Numbered from the stretch's first letter, positions 33,001 to 43,907 are shown. The stretch: 64,000 bases of DNA from Meloidogyne chitwoodi (GCA_015183035.1 JACZZP010000005.1:2542001-2606000), one strand, 5' to 3'. Program-made: numbers and translations. The notes: generated from the letters alone by a model not told the origin.

Positions 33001-34055
33001 TTTATTTAGTTTTTCATCCAACAAATGAGAAAATATATTTATGTATTTTAAAAGTTTTATTTTTAGCATCTTCAACAGGAACAAAAACAATAAATCACAA
33101 AAATAAACATAAAAGTATCAAACATTGTCTCTACTGCAAACGTTATTATTTATCTACTAGTATGAGATATCATGTAAAAACACACAAACATCTTTCTTTG
33201 AAAAAAGCATTTGAAGGTTTTAAATTAATTTATAATTAGATAAAGGAATTTTGAAATAATCCGGACAGGAAATAAAAATATTACCAGACTTGGGTTTCAT
33301 TTTTAATGTCTCAGAAATCCCGATTTTCAGTGTGATTTTGATCCCACTGAAAATATTAAAATAAAATTAAAACATAAAGAAAATTTCATTTAAAATGATA
33401 TAAATTTCATTAACTCAAAATTTATGAGTAAAATAATAATAAGGAATAAGCATATTTTTGTAAGCCAAAGTTTTTTTTGGCTAATTTAACCAAGATACTA
33501 AAATAAACTCCAAATATTTTCAGAATGCAAAAATAGTAATAATAAAAATGAAGAAACTAGGGAAAATAAATATGATAAAATGCTTGCTAAAACAGAATGT
33601 TTTAAAAGAAGTTCATTGGGCTATGGCCATGCTTTTTGTATTTATTGTCAAATTGATATATCATTTGTAGGATTAATTAATTTGGAATATCATAAAAAAA
33701 CAACAAAGCATACACTTGCAAAAGCAGCTTATGAAGGTTAAAAAATAAAGCATAATAAAAATTAAAAAAATTAAAAAAAATTTTTTTAGCCAACTGTAAA
33801 AATGATGAAAATGAAGTTAGTGAAGATGAAATTAAACAATTAAGTAAAAATAGAAAAAAATCTAAAAAATACAAAAATATCGAAACAGAAAGAAAAGAAA
33901 TTGAAAAATGTTTTGAAAGTGATTCTAGTTTATCTTTGGATGAGGAAAGTGAAGCTGCTAAAATTGCTTCAATTTTAAGCCAAAAAAGAAGGAGGACGGC
34001 TAAGGTATTCAAATAAATTTTAAATTTTTTGTATTTTTGTTAATTTCAGAAATAA
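27062..34055 (+). CDS. Multi-zinc-finger protein of JAZ/U1 type
   Basis: Exon 1 is 27062-27254. After a 4-kb intron, exons start at 31274, 31470, about 31932, 32319, about 32541, 33067, 33527 and about 33790, with a last two-codon exon ending 34055. Phase 1 is kept at each junction checked. Five fingers fit C-x2-C-x(11-14)-H-x5-H, with recurring YC-I/L-YC and a KKAFE-like end (FFCIYCNFDF, YCIFCKKNL, FCIYCKQHY, HCLYCKRYY, FCIYCQIDI). Acidic/Ser/Lys linkers separate them, and the C-terminus is basic (QKRRRTAK). The spacing matches JAZ/zf-met/U1-type fingers, which often bind double-stranded RNA; nuclear RNA or DNA binding is inferred. There is no signal peptide. Four successive long introns each carry one sense-oriented hairpin repeat. 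Confidence 0.72.
27350..28386. mobile_element. hAT-like MITE with ACGAAACG subterminal repeats
   Basis: The element 27358-28378 (1,021 bp) has inverted tips CAGACATG and an 8-bp target duplication ATCCGGGT (27350-27357, 28379-28386). Both subterminal regions carry many CGTTTCGT/ACGAAACG units in opposite orientations. The 8-bp duplication and CAGAC-type tip suit hAT. No transposase frame is seen. It sits in the first intron of the zinc-finger gene. Confidence 0.78.
28440..28745. repeat. Two tandem palindromic units, about 149 bp period
   Basis: TAAAAGTC-A/G-GATTAGTCTG recurs about 149 bp apart. Each copy is matched by an inverted GACTTTTAGAAGTC at its end. The two units are diverged at several positions. 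Confidence 0.6.
28793..29315. repeat. Minisatellite of 12- and 18-bp units
   Basis: Units TTTTCTCCCAGGACTGAG (18 bp) and TTCAGGACTGAG (12 bp) mostly alternate as a 30-bp higher-order repeat, about 15 times, with occasional doubled 18-mers. The last part switches to TTTCGCGCCCATGACCGAG units. Unit lengths are multiples of three, so long frames stay open on both strands. Position in an intron and low complexity argue against a protein. Confidence 0.9.
29320..29520. repeat. Palindrome of about 90-bp arms
   Basis: The left arm (GAAAATTGGGCAGTAATC, then AAAAACTTGCAGG and AAAATACATGAAAAATAC) is mirrored after 29410. The arms are near-identical with a minimal spacer, beside the minisatellite. Confidence 0.7.
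29875..31115. repeat. AT-rich minisatellite, about 20-bp unit
   Basis: About 1.2 kb of degenerate units near AATACAAAAATAAACTTG. A block at about 30046-30300 recurs at about 30400-30655 (offset about 354 bp) with the same unusual variants, so a segment was duplicated as a whole. Frames open here are repeat artefacts. Confidence 0.85.
31813..31853 (+). repeat. Dispersed covarying hairpin, copy 12
   Basis: AGCC-AAACA / TGTTT-A-GGCT with bulged A. Sense, in a zinc-finger gene intron. Confidence 0.55.
32188..32220 (+). repeat. Dispersed covarying hairpin, copy 13
   Basis: Stem AGCCTAAA / TTTGGGCT with one G-U pair. Sense, next long intron of the zinc-finger gene. Confidence 0.6.
32819..32849 (+). 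repeat. Dispersed covarying hairpin, copy 14
   Basis: Stem AGCCAAAA / TTTTGGTT with one G-U pair. Sense, zinc-finger gene intron. Confidence 0.6.
33453..33485 (+). repeat. Dispersed covarying hairpin, copy 15
   Basis: Perfect stem AGCCAAA / TTTGGCT after ATTTTTGTA. Sense, zinc-finger gene intron. Confidence 0.65.
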
Positions 34056-34184
34056 TTTAAAAAAAGGAATGATCAACAATATGGGAAATTTTTATAAAGT
34101 TTAATATTAATTAATTAATTAATCAATTCATTTAAAAATTTAAATAAAATCATCATCACTAATGGTAGTAATTTCTTCTAATTT

Positions 34185-34213
34185 TATTTTTGTAAGCCTA
34201 TTTCATAGGCTAA
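34185..34213 (+). repeat. Dispersed covarying hairpin, copy 16
   Basis: Perfect stem AGCCTA / TAGGCT after ATTTTTGTA, followed by AATTTT. Confidence 0.6.
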
Positions 34214-34746
34214 TTTTTTTATTTTTTACACTATTTTTTAGATAAATGGATTAAAAAATATTTTCAGAAATTTTATAGTTTTTCAAAATTTTTCTTTAAT
34301 TTTACTTGCATGACTAAAAACTTTATCATATAAATAAGAATTTTAAACAGAAAATTCCAAACAACTTTACAAAACTAAAATTTATTTTTTTTAAATTATT
34401 TAAATGCCATTTATGAAAAATAAACTTAAAAAAAACATTTTACTTTTAAAAATGACTAAGAAAAACATTTAAATTTTACACTGAAAAGTAAAAAGAATAA
34501 GAATTTTAAACTATTAGTCACAACAAATTTTTAGAAATTTTTAAACCATAGCAGTATATAAGGACATAATTCTAACATTATATAATACTTAAATAAAAAA
34601 ATATAACTATTAATTTTAAACGTTTAGAATTAATACATACAAGATTTGTTTAATTTAATTTTATTATATCAAATTTTTCAAAAATTATTTTATATAATTC
34701 TTAAGCTTAAAACATTTTTGTGCCTATGGTCCGGTCTGCTGTTCGA

Positions 34747-34780
34747 TTATTTTTTGCAATCCTATATTATTTAGGCTAAA
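34747..34780 (+). repeat. Decayed copy of the hairpin family, copy 17
   Basis: Flanks are kept (ATTTTTTGCA, GGCTAAAAT), but only CCTA/TAGG still pairs. Confidence 0.35.
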
Positions 34781-34955
34781 ATTTCTTTAAATTTTTATTA
34801 ATATGTCCAACAATGATTTTTTTACATTTTGTGGTTATCCATTTTCCCCTTTTTGCTATTTCCTAAATTTTTAGGACTTTTTTCAATTTTAAAATTTTTC
34901 TAATTATTTTTATTTAGAATTTCAATATTAAAAAATAAATTTAAATAATACTTAA

Positions 34956-35871
34956 ATGAATTATTTACCTTTTATTTCTCTTCTTATGACAATTATTTTC
35001 CCAATTTATGTTGAGAATTATGGAGGACATTTTAGTAGTTACAATTATGGTATTGGTGCTGGAGGATTGCATGGAAGTAAAATATTAAATATTTTTATCT
35101 TTCTATTCTGAATTTCAATTTTAAATTTATTTTTTAATATCTTTAAATTTCTATGAATTTTTGCCAAAAACTCAAAATATAAATTTAAATTTAGCATTAA
35201 AATTTGAAATAACCTTGTTTAATTTACCGATTCTTTTTTTTTAATTTAAAGTGCCAACATATCAACAATCGAATCCTTCCCCAAATGTATATTCTTATCG
35301 TCAACCTATTCAACCATGTGGTTATTTAGGATGTCAACCAATTCCAGTAAATCCTACGCAAAATCCTGTGGCTACTACTTCAACTAGTACTGGTAAATTA
35401 TTTATACAATACGTGCTTTTGTTTGTTTAATAATTTATTATTTCCTTCATAAAACTTACAGTTATTAATAAAAGTTTGAGACCACTAATTATTAGTCAAT
35501 TTTATAATCGACTTCCAAAAATAATAGTTCAGTCAACCAGCACATTTAGGATTGTAATTAAATCAAAATATAAATATCAATAAATTAATTAATTCGTATT
35601 AAGTACAAAATTAATATAATTTCAACTGTGCAAAATAACTAATAATTTTTTTAATACGATTATATTAAAATTACATTAATCAATCTTAGCTGGGACAACA
35701 AAACAAACAATAGAAACTACAAGTGCTGGAGATAGTGCAACTACTGATACGCCAATAGAAATAACTGAACAGTCTACTGCTGATGCAATTGCAAATACTG
35801 AAAGTACAGATGCTGCAAGTATTGATGCTGGAAGCACTGATGCAATCACTGATGAAACTATTACAACTTGA
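34956..35871 (+). CDS. Secreted Thr/Ser-rich protein, unknown
   Basis: Exon 1 (34956-35072) encodes a signal peptide MNYLPFISLLMTIIFPIYVE and a Gly/Tyr/His stretch. Exon 2 (about 35253-35392) is Pro/Gln-rich with the paired-Cys motif CGYLGC. Exon 3 (about 35692-35871) is Thr/Ala/Asp/Ser-rich with degenerate STDA repeats, ending ETITT. Both junctions are phase 1. It comes to about 145 residues. The Thr/Ser tail suggests O-glycosylation, mucin-like. The Gly/Tyr start recalls the CBM2 protein at 9489 (QYGYGYG), but no CBM is present. Function unknown. Confidence 0.6.
35491..35524 (-). repeat. Dispersed covarying hairpin, copy 18
   Basis: Stem AGTCGAT / ATTGACT with one G-U pair after ATTTTTGGA. 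In an intron, antisense to its host. Confidence 0.55.
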
Positions 35872-36225
35872 GAAATTATATAAAATTTAAATTAATGCCC
35901 TGACTATATAATAATTTTTTTATTATGATTAATTTTATTTAAAGAATTTTTAAATAAAAATTAATTTTTAATGATCGCTATTAAAATTAATTAAAAAAGA
36001 AGTCTAAAATTTTAAAATAATTTTAATTAAATCTGAAAAAAAACAAATTTTTTAACTTTTATAGTACAATTGACCCCAATTTTATTCGTTATATTTTAAA
36101 ATAAATGTTTAGTGATTATAAATTGATGAAAAATTCCAATAAATAAAGCCCCATTTAAAAAATTAAATCAAAAAAATGTTTCCTAAATTTAAAATTATCA
36201 ATTTCTTCATTGGCATATTTTACAT

Positions 36226-38029
36226 TTATTTATTCTTTTTATTTATTTTTTCCCCATTATTTTCCTCTTTATTATTTTCAGAATTTTCTTCAAAAATACT
36301 TGTAGGAGTAAAATAAAGCGATTCTGTATCAAATGTCTTAATCTGTTTATTTTTCTTGGAATTATCGCCCTCATTTGAATTTTTTGATTCTTTAGATTTT
36401 TGACGTAGTAAAGATTTACGTACAGCTTCTATTTTAGTCTTAAAAGAATTTGATTTTTTTTCTGATTTAATTGGCGGAGGAGTATACACTAAAAATTAAT
36501 TAATTAGTAAAAAAGGTTTTTAGCAAGTTGCTAATACTCTACATAATATATAAAAATGCAACTTTTTTTCTTGAAATAAAAAACTTGCATGTTTCAGGAA
36601 AAAGAATATTATATTCCGGAAGGGAAATATTTGATTCATTTTCTAATTTAACATTTTCCAAGTTAACATTTTCCAATTCTTGTGAATATTCTGGTTTTAA
36701 ATTAGTTTCAGAAAAGCTTCTTTCTTTAGTAGATTCCTTCGCTTTTTTTTCTTTAGATGAAAAGCTTATTGATTTTATTTTATTCCATTTTAGAAATTTA
36801 TGTTTTTCCGATTTTGAAGAAATTTTTTGGTTTTGAATATCCAAAGATTTTTTCAATTCTAAAATTTATTTTAAATCATTAAAGAAATAATAAAATATTT
36901 TTGATCATAAACTTTAACGCACCTATATCAGAAAAAGATTGAATTATCTCATTTTCTTCTAAAACATGATTTTTGCTATTTTTATTTGATAAACTATCAG
37001 GAATTGATTCAATTTCGTCTAAAGATAATTTAGACAAATTACTTAATTGATTTCCTTCCATTCCAGGTGAATTTTCAAAAATAAGTTCAATTTCATTGCT
37101 TTTACTATAATTTGCCGGTTCACTTTCAGTATTTACTGAAGTTGGTGGTTTTGTAGTTGAATTGCTTGTACTTGCACTATTTGTACGAGATGTTTGTTTT
37201 TTAAGTTTATTTCGCCTTTTTTTCCATTCTAAAATTTATAGGCTTTTTTTAATTTTTATTTTTGGAAAAAATAAAGAAAATCTAAAAATATTGTATTAAC
37301 CTAGTTCTCTCACGTCGGAAACTTTTTTCACTTTTTTCTCTCCGTAATAATCAAAATCAATTTCGGTATTATTTTCCAAATGTTCATCTTCATCATTAAT
37401 TTTACTTGCTTCAGGATAGCTTAAATAAATATAAAAAATTGCGGATTTCCGCAAAAATGAAACAAAGAAACCTAAAACTTCGTTCTGCCTTTAACGGATA
37501 AAAATCATTGAAAGAATTTGCACGCTTCTTTTCAATTATCTTTTCCTCATTTTTATCACTCGAATAAACCTCTTTAATCTCACTATTTAAGGCCTCCTTT
37601 TCCTTCAATTTGGCAAAATCTTTTTTAAAATTTTCTATTATTTCATTTTCTTTTTTAAATTTACCTTCATTTATTTTGATTGTTTCACTAGATTTCGAAT
37701 GTCTTAATTTTTCCTTTAATTTTTTCATTCTACTAACTTTATTTTTATTTTCCTTAATGTCACAATCACTATTACATTCATCTAAGAGTTTAGCTGTACT
37801 TGAACATTTTGAAACCTTTTTTGAAAAAAAATTTTTTATTAAAAAAAGTCTAATTTACATTGTCTAGTTTTTGATGGTTTACGACTTTTTTGGAAATACA
37901 GGAGGCGCATATTTTTACAATATTTTTTTTATGGTTTTTTTCATTAGTTGAATTCACTTCCGAAATTATGAACATCATGATAAAAAGACAAAATAAATTT
38001 ATTTTGGTATTGAGGTAAATTTTGGACAT
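36226..38029 (-). CDS. Secreted Lys/Ser/Glu-rich protein, unknown
   Basis: ATG at 38029 gives MSKIYLNTKINLFCLFIMMF, a signal peptide ending near EVNS, then an exon with CASC and a Cys-spaced segment (KCSSTAKLLDECNSDCD). Further exons run down to the stop at 36226, about 480 residues in all. The protein is strongly charged and disordered-looking, with many Ser-Lys and Asn-Ser-Glu runs and KKRRNKLKK as a candidate nuclear signal. Every junction I tested is in phase. One intron (about 36590-36490) uses a GC donor, T-GCAAGT, needed for frame. The composition resembles the secreted gene at 15438, though no residue-level homology is clear. A secreted, possibly nucleus-directed effector is inference. 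Confidence 0.6.
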
Positions 38030-38484
38030 TTTATCGTTTTATTAAACTTAAAAATTTAAATAAAAATTTATTTTTAAAGAATAATAATTCAAATTTATCT
38101 TTTTTAATATTAAATAAAATTGTCAGACTATCAACTAAATTATGAAATAAAAATAAATTTAAAAATAAAAGTGCTTGTTAAAGAAAATGATGTAAATAAA
38201 AGTACTTAAAGTACAAAAAAATCGGAAGATTTGATAAATAAAAATTATTTATTTATATTTTTAATGTTTGAGAAAACATTAAAAATGAAAATTTTGCATA
38301 AAGCGGCTGTAATTGACGTGTTTTTCATATTATTTTGAGGGAATAATAAAATCGAAATTGTCGATTTTTAAACAATATTCAAGTTTTTCAACACTTGACA
38401 CCTGAAAAAAAATAAATTAGAGCTAGGAAAGTGTCAGGTCCTTTTCCCGGTATTTTTGAGAAATACGGAATGGTTCATAAATAT

Positions 38485-40248
38485 TTATTTTAGTCTATTA
38501 CCATTGTCAAAACTCCACAAATGATTGCGAACAAAAATTCCAGAATTGCTGATGCATTCTTCTTGAGTCACTTGATCGGCTGTACAATTTGGTTTTATTA
38601 TCGCGGTGCTTTCATTTTTATTTGACATTGACCAATTAATGTATGATACTTGTGCTTTTTCAAGAAATTTCCACCTTAAATATATTAAATTTAATTATTT
38701 TTTGAAAATTGAACAATACTTTATTGATAAAATTGGAAATGGTTAGTTATGCCGAAAAAAAGGATAAATCTCACAATATCAAAAAGATTTGAAACTATTA
38801 GTCAATCTAATGTTGACTTACAAAAATACAAGGTCTATTAAGGCACAGGCTCACAACTTGAGTAATCTTTAAGTAACTATTATTTAAATTTAAATTAATT
38901 AAATATTAATAAGCAATTTAATTTAAAGGTTTTTTTAAATAAAAATTATTTTACAAAAATAACTAACCAAAAGTTGACCATTTTATGTTTAACAGGTGCA
39001 TGTTCTGTCAAAGTCGTAGTTCCATATTCACTTACAAAAACTCCTAGACCTTTACTTTTTGCATCATAAATCATTCTTTGTTGCAGTATATGATGTATTT
39101 TATCGTTAATAGCGTACCAATGTAAAGCATACCTTTAAAAATTAAATTAAGTCCAAAAATTTAAAATTTTAAAAATAATTTACAATATATTATAACCAAT
39201 TATGGGACGATGTATTACATAAGAATCTGGTCCACTGGACCAATACGGCGTTCCAGCAATTATAACAGCACGTTTATCATTTATTCTTATTGTCTTTTTA
39301 ATAAAAAAATTTTTTTATTTTTTTGAATTTTGCCCAATTAAATAATTTAAAATTTTATTATTTTTGCCGCAGATAATTTTGCCTTAGCTTCCAAAAAATA
39401 AAAAAATTTTCTTACAGTCATAACTTTATAATGATAATATTTAATTGTACTCCATTCAAGCCAAGCAGGTTCACTCCACATTTCATAGATTAAATTTGGC
39501 ACATTCGCATATGAATGAGAAATAAAATTAAAAAAATCTACGGAGTTTGAAATGAAAGCATTAAAATCTGCTATTCCATTTCCAGAAGCATAACCGCCAT
39601 CTCCAGCATTATGCCAATCAATTAAAATATAAAGTCCTAACTGAAATTTTAAAATTATTAAAATTTCATTATTGAAACATTTTTTAATAATATTAAATAA
39701 TTTAGGGATTTTTTTGTTAAAAAGGGATTTTTATAGGGTGATTTTTGGTTGTATACATTGGCTTCTTCTTGTATTTTTGTAAGCTAAGCAAAGACTTGGC
39801 TAATTTTACCTTTACTAGCTGAAAATTTATTAAAACAATATATTTTTTTATTTATTAATCCCAAAAATTTTGTAATTTAACTTACATCTATTGACGCATT
39901 TACAACACTTATTATTCTATCCATATCATCCCAGGGATGGTCAGTACCAACAGCTAGACGAATCTGAAAAAAATAAAAAACATTTTTCATTTTTTCTCAT
40001 TGAAAACTAACCACATTAGCATTATAATAACATTTAATTGCTTTAACAACATCAGGAGTCCAAAAATCTAATTGCCATTCACTATTAAAAAGAGAAATTC
40101 CACGCAAAACTACTGGTTTTCCAAGTGAATTGACTAATTGGCCATGATGTACGCTAAGCCTTCCAAATGGGGGATCGATAGCAAAAACATGTGCAAACAA
40201 AAAAATGAATGAAAGAAATTTTGTTAAAATTATTAGTAAATAATTCAT
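38485..40248 (-). CDS. Divergent GH5 glycoside hydrolase without CBM
   Basis: Exons: 40248-40012, about 39963-39888, about 39641-39420, about 39295-39188, about 39134-38972 and about 38679-38485. The signal peptide ends at VFA before IDPPFGRLSVHHG. GH5 landmarks are present: RLAVGTD, LIDWHN, the acid/base Glu in EMWSEPAW, HWYA, the nucleophile Glu in FVSEYGT and INWSMSNK. The usual NEP motif is SEP, so the strongly conserved Asn before the acid/base Glu is Ser. No linker or CBM follows; it ends NGNRLK. It is far from the two cellulases at 11-15 kb in sequence and intron layout. It is probably a secreted beta-glucanase acting on the plant wall. The Asn change may alter substrate choice or activity. 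Confidence 0.85.
38798..38828 (-). repeat. Dispersed covarying hairpin, copy 19
   Basis: Perfect stem AGTCAA / TTGACT after ATTTTTGTA. In an intron of the GH5 gene, sense. Confidence 0.6.
39772..39803 (+). repeat. Dispersed covarying hairpin, copy 20
   Basis: Stem AGCTAAG / CTTGGCT with one G-U pair. In an intron of the GH5 gene, antisense. Confidence 0.6.
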
Positions 40249-41015
40249 AATTAAAAAATATTGAAAAGGCTAAAAGAAAGTTTATATTAAATTGTATTAA
40301 GTTTTTAGTCAAAATATTTTGACTTGCAAAAATATTAAACAGATCACCCACTCAAATTTTAGAAAAAACTGGGATAAGAAAAAGTAATAAAATATAAAAA
40401 TTTAAAAATTTATATGATGCTCAATTTCTATTTAAATGTTTATATCCACTCCTCGTGAATATTTAAAGCCCAAAACTTGAAAAAAATTAAAAAAAATTTT
40501 TTTTTTAATTACCAAAATTAAATATAAATCAAATTATTTTTTTTTCAATGACTAGTCTATTTTAAATTCAAATTGTAATTAAATATAATATTATTAAATT
40601 GAGTAAATAAATAGTGTGTTTTGCTTTATAGTTTACTATATTTTATTTATTCTTCTTCAAATTTATTTTTTAAAAACCTATTTTTGAATTTAAAATAAAT
40701 ATTTAATATTCACGTGATTAAAAAAATTAAATTTTGCAAATTCCATCAAAATTAAAATTAGCCTGAGCAAAGGCTCGGCTTCAAAAATAAATGATAACTT
40801 AATTTCATAAAAAAAATAAAATACTATTTTTATTTATAATTTATTTAAAGAATAATCAGATATTTTTTAAACAAATAAAAGGCTAAGAAAAATTTGCCGT
40901 TAGCCTTTTGACACTAATAAGTTTAATAATAAATTTGTTGTCAAAAAAAAAATTAATTAAAAAAGCCTTTGTACAAATTTATTCTAAAAGTTGTTTTAGA
41001 GATCGAAAAAGATAT
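40249..41015. other. AT-rich spacer
   Basis: Upstream region of the divergent GH5 gene. One dispersed hairpin at 40757; no gene seen. Confidence 0.45.
40757..40789 (-). repeat. Dispersed covarying hairpin, copy 21
   Basis: AGCC-GAGC / GCTC-A-GGCT with bulged A after ATTTTTGA. The inner pairs differ from other copies but still match each other. Confidence 0.65.
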
Positions 41016-41648
41016 TTAACCCTTAGATGACGAGCGGGGTCAAAATGACCCCAAAGGGATTTCCAAGCCTCATATCTCTCCGTGCGAATGTACTGTACAT
41101 CCATTCTTTTATGACTTTTCCTATATCGATTGCTAGTATAGATATATAAATAAACTATAGCTCAATGTGTAATATTAAAGCTTCAATTTTTTTTAGTGAC
41201 GTTATGGACGGTTGGGGTCATTATGACCCCAATTATATTTGTTTATTATAGAACACTAACACTTCAAATATGGACAAATTGTATGTCATTCGAAAGAGCT
41301 CTTTCAGTTTAGTCGAATGAGACCAAAATCGTCTCAATTGGACAACTTTTTACAGAGTTATGATTGATTTAAATTTTGTTAGAAAAAAACGTTTTCGAGC
41401 AGCCGCGGTAATCACCTAAAATGAGCTTACGCCCACACTTTGTTACGATTTTTAATCGCATGTAACTCAGTTCATAGTAAATTTTGTAAAACGTGAGTCA
41501 TACTATTCGATCCAGCTCGACGAGACGAATCGAATAGTATGTCTTTTTTTTTTGCTGAATTTTTTTCCAAAAAAAATCAGTACTGGGGTCAAAATGACCC
41601 CAAATAGGCTTTAACGTCGTATGAAAAATCTCGTCATCTAAGTGTTAA
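41016..41648. mobile_element. piggyBac-like MITE (TTAA target site)
   Basis: TTAA at 41016-41019 and 41645-41648 borders a 625-bp element whose ends are CCCTTAGATGACGAG and CTCGTCATCTAAGTG. TTAA duplication with CCC-type tips fits piggyBac. Inside are three copies of GGGGTCA-(2-3 bases)-TGACCCC palindromes (about 41037, 41215, 41584) and a GC-rich interior unlike the surrounding DNA. No transposase frame is present. Confidence 0.75.
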
Positions 41649-41672
41649 TGATATATTTATGTACATTTAAAT

Positions 41673-43623
41673 TTATTTATGTCGAACAACTCCAAGCACA
41701 CGTTCACAAATTGCAATTGATTCAGACCAAAGTTGATCCTTCAATTTTTTGAATTATCAATATATTTTTAATTTACCTGTACTCGTACATCACACACAGC
41801 AGCATTAAGCTTTAATTCTTTACAATTTGCATCAAAATATTTTCCACTAATTCCATTAAATTCTCTATCCTCTGTTAAATGAACAAGCGTTTCTAAAGCA
41901 TTTACATGTTCATATAAATATGGCTCTGATGTGGCAGGGAATAATGAGCTGTATAATTTGGCACGATTTGCATATTGTGGCAAACTGAAAAAACTAAATT
42001 AGCAATTTATTAATAATTTTGAAAATTTTTAAAGAACTTTTAGCTCTGATCACATTTATTATACCCTTTATACTCCCATTTAAACAGATCATTAAAAATA
42101 GTTAAGAACGCTATATACAGATATGAATATAACTTTTTGTATTCCATTATTCTAAAAATAATAGCCTAAATTTATTTGGCTTCCAAAAATACTATAGCCA
42201 TATAATGGTGCAACATAAAAATAATTCATAAAAAAGTATTTTTAATAAATAGGTAAGTTATAATTATATACTATGTAAATTTAAAAGTAAGGGTCACTAT
42301 ATCTCTCAAAAATGTTTAATTCAAAAACAAACATTTGTTTCCCCTTTTCCACTCTCTGCTCTGCATCAACAACATTTGCAGTAACTTGAAACTGTTTTTT
42401 ATGTTTAAACATTAATCTATGTAAATATAATGTTGCTAAATGATTCATTAACTTGGTACGGGAATATTGTGCAAATTTGTCATATGTACATTGCTCACAG
42501 TTTAAATCACTCCAATCAATTGAACTGCTACTAAAATTAATTTTTAGAAAATTAATTTTTAAAATTTATTTAAAAAATCCAACAAATTGTGAAGCATAGA
42601 ACCAACAGTCAGAATCCTTGAAGGAGCATTCAGTTCAAGCAAAGGAAGCAATTCTGACCATAAAACAATATGAGAAAGGTGATTAATCTGAAAAGTGAAT
42701 TTTTAAAATTTAATTTATTTAAAAAGGTTACTTGTAAAGTAAGCTCAAGACCATCAAGTGATTTTATTCTTCGTTGAACAACAACAGATGCACAAGAAAT
42801 TAATGTATTTAGACGTGGAAATCGTAGACAAACCTCTTTTGCCATTCTTAATACCTAAACTAGTTTCTACGTGAACCGAATCCGCCGAATTTTTCCAAGA
42901 ATCAGGGTCCTTATTTTCCGAAATCTCCGAATAAATTCTGGGTATGAGTTCCGGCCGAATTCGGTCCAGCTCTACTAAAAAATCCAAAATAAGAGAAGGG
43001 ATAAATTATTCGACATAATGTTATTAAAGTTTGTCAAACAGATGTATTAAATAGCCATAGCTTTTATCAGCTTTGGCTTCCAAAAATAAACTCAAGGCTA
43101 CAACCGAAACGCAAACAATCAATATATTTTTACCTAATAATTTTTAACTAATTGGGTAATATATATTATACAAAAACTCAGATAGTAATGAAAATTATAC
43201 CTCTGATAACTTTGAAAAATCTGCAGCCACAAAATCCACATTCCTTTGTCTCCTTTTATTATTTCCACATTCTTCTAATTCCAATGCTTCAACAGTTTCT
43301 TGACAATTTTTTTCACTTCTGCCGTGTATTATTACAAAATTCTCATAATAGTTAGCTGCTAATTCTTGGGCTAATTGACGTCCAAATCCATCTGTTGAAC
43401 CAGTAATGAGTATCCAACGCTTGAAACTGAAAAAAATATAAATAAAAAATTTTCAACTTTAAAAAATATTAATTAATTTAAAGAATGTTTTGTTAAAAGG
43501 ATTTTAATTTAGCTATCTTTAGATGGATATTTTGAGACGTTGTCATTCATATTTTTGTAAGCTAATTTTAATTGGCTAAATTTAAAAATCTTACTTTTTT
43601 CTATCATTATTTACGTTGGACAT
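41673..43623 (-). CDS. Short-chain dehydrogenase/reductase
   Basis: Exons begin MSNVNNDRKK (from 43623). Next comes the Rossmann segment WILITGSTDGFGRQLAQELA (about 43430-43202), then exons near 42855, 42690, 42530-42310, 41983-41780 and about 41745-41673, ending VLGVVRHK. The TGxxxGxG cofactor motif is TGSTDGFG. The NAG region is replaced (LISCASV), a Ser occurs in RILTVGSM, and the catalytic Y-x3-K is YSRTK. The size and the late GISGKYFDANCKE segment fit retinol-dehydrogenase/DHRS-like SDRs using NAD(P)H. The exact substrate is unknown. It is a non-secreted, normal nematode gene type among secreted neighbours. Its long introns hold several hairpin repeats. Confidence 0.83.
42161..42191 (-). 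repeat. Dispersed covarying hairpin, copy 22
   Basis: AGCC-AAAT / ATTT-A-GGCT with bulged A after ATTTTTGGA. SDR gene intron, sense. Confidence 0.55.
43051..43089 (-). repeat. Dispersed covarying hairpin, copy 23
   Basis: AGCCA-a-AGCT / AGCT-a-TGGCT: two stem blocks around one mismatch. SDR gene intron, sense. Confidence 0.6.
43550..43579 (+). repeat. Dispersed covarying hairpin, copy 24
   Basis: Stem AGCTAAT / ATTGGCT with one G-U pair. First intron of the SDR gene, antisense. Confidence 0.6.
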
Positions 43624-43873
43624 TTTATAAGATTACGATGTTATTCTATTTTATTTTGTATTTTTAGTTAATTTACATGTTGTTATTTTAATTTTGCTTT
43701 GAATAAATGAAATTGCTTTAAAAAATATTTATTTATTTTTAATTGAATTGATGCACATTTAATTATTTTAAAAGCTAAAAAATATTTTTCTTATAAGTGG
43801 AAATTTTAATTAACAAAAAAATAAAATAAAATACAAAATAAAAAATTTAATAAACGTAAATATATCCGCAAAA

Positions 43874-43907
43874 TTGGCCTAAGCATTACTTGGCCTCCAA
43901 AAATATT
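43874..43907 (-). repeat. Dispersed covarying hairpin, copy 25
   Basis: GGCC-AAG / CTT-A-GGCC with bulged A after ATTTTTGGA: the outer A-U pair has become G-C on both sides. Confidence 0.65.

Larger units (their letters stand above)
34056..34955. other. AT-rich spacer
   Basis: Two dispersed hairpins (34185, 34747) and AT-rich DNA. No gene was supported. Confidence 0.45.

Noticed and set aside
39361..39405. Possible further hairpin (GCCTTAGCTTCCAAAAAATAA)
   Set aside because: Flank resembles the dispersed family, but the stem does not pair well enough to count.
42754..42987. 77-codon frame MDFLVELDRIRPELIPRI
   Set aside because: Most of it lies in an SDR intron and it overlaps the true exon in another frame; more likely repeat-derived intron sequence.
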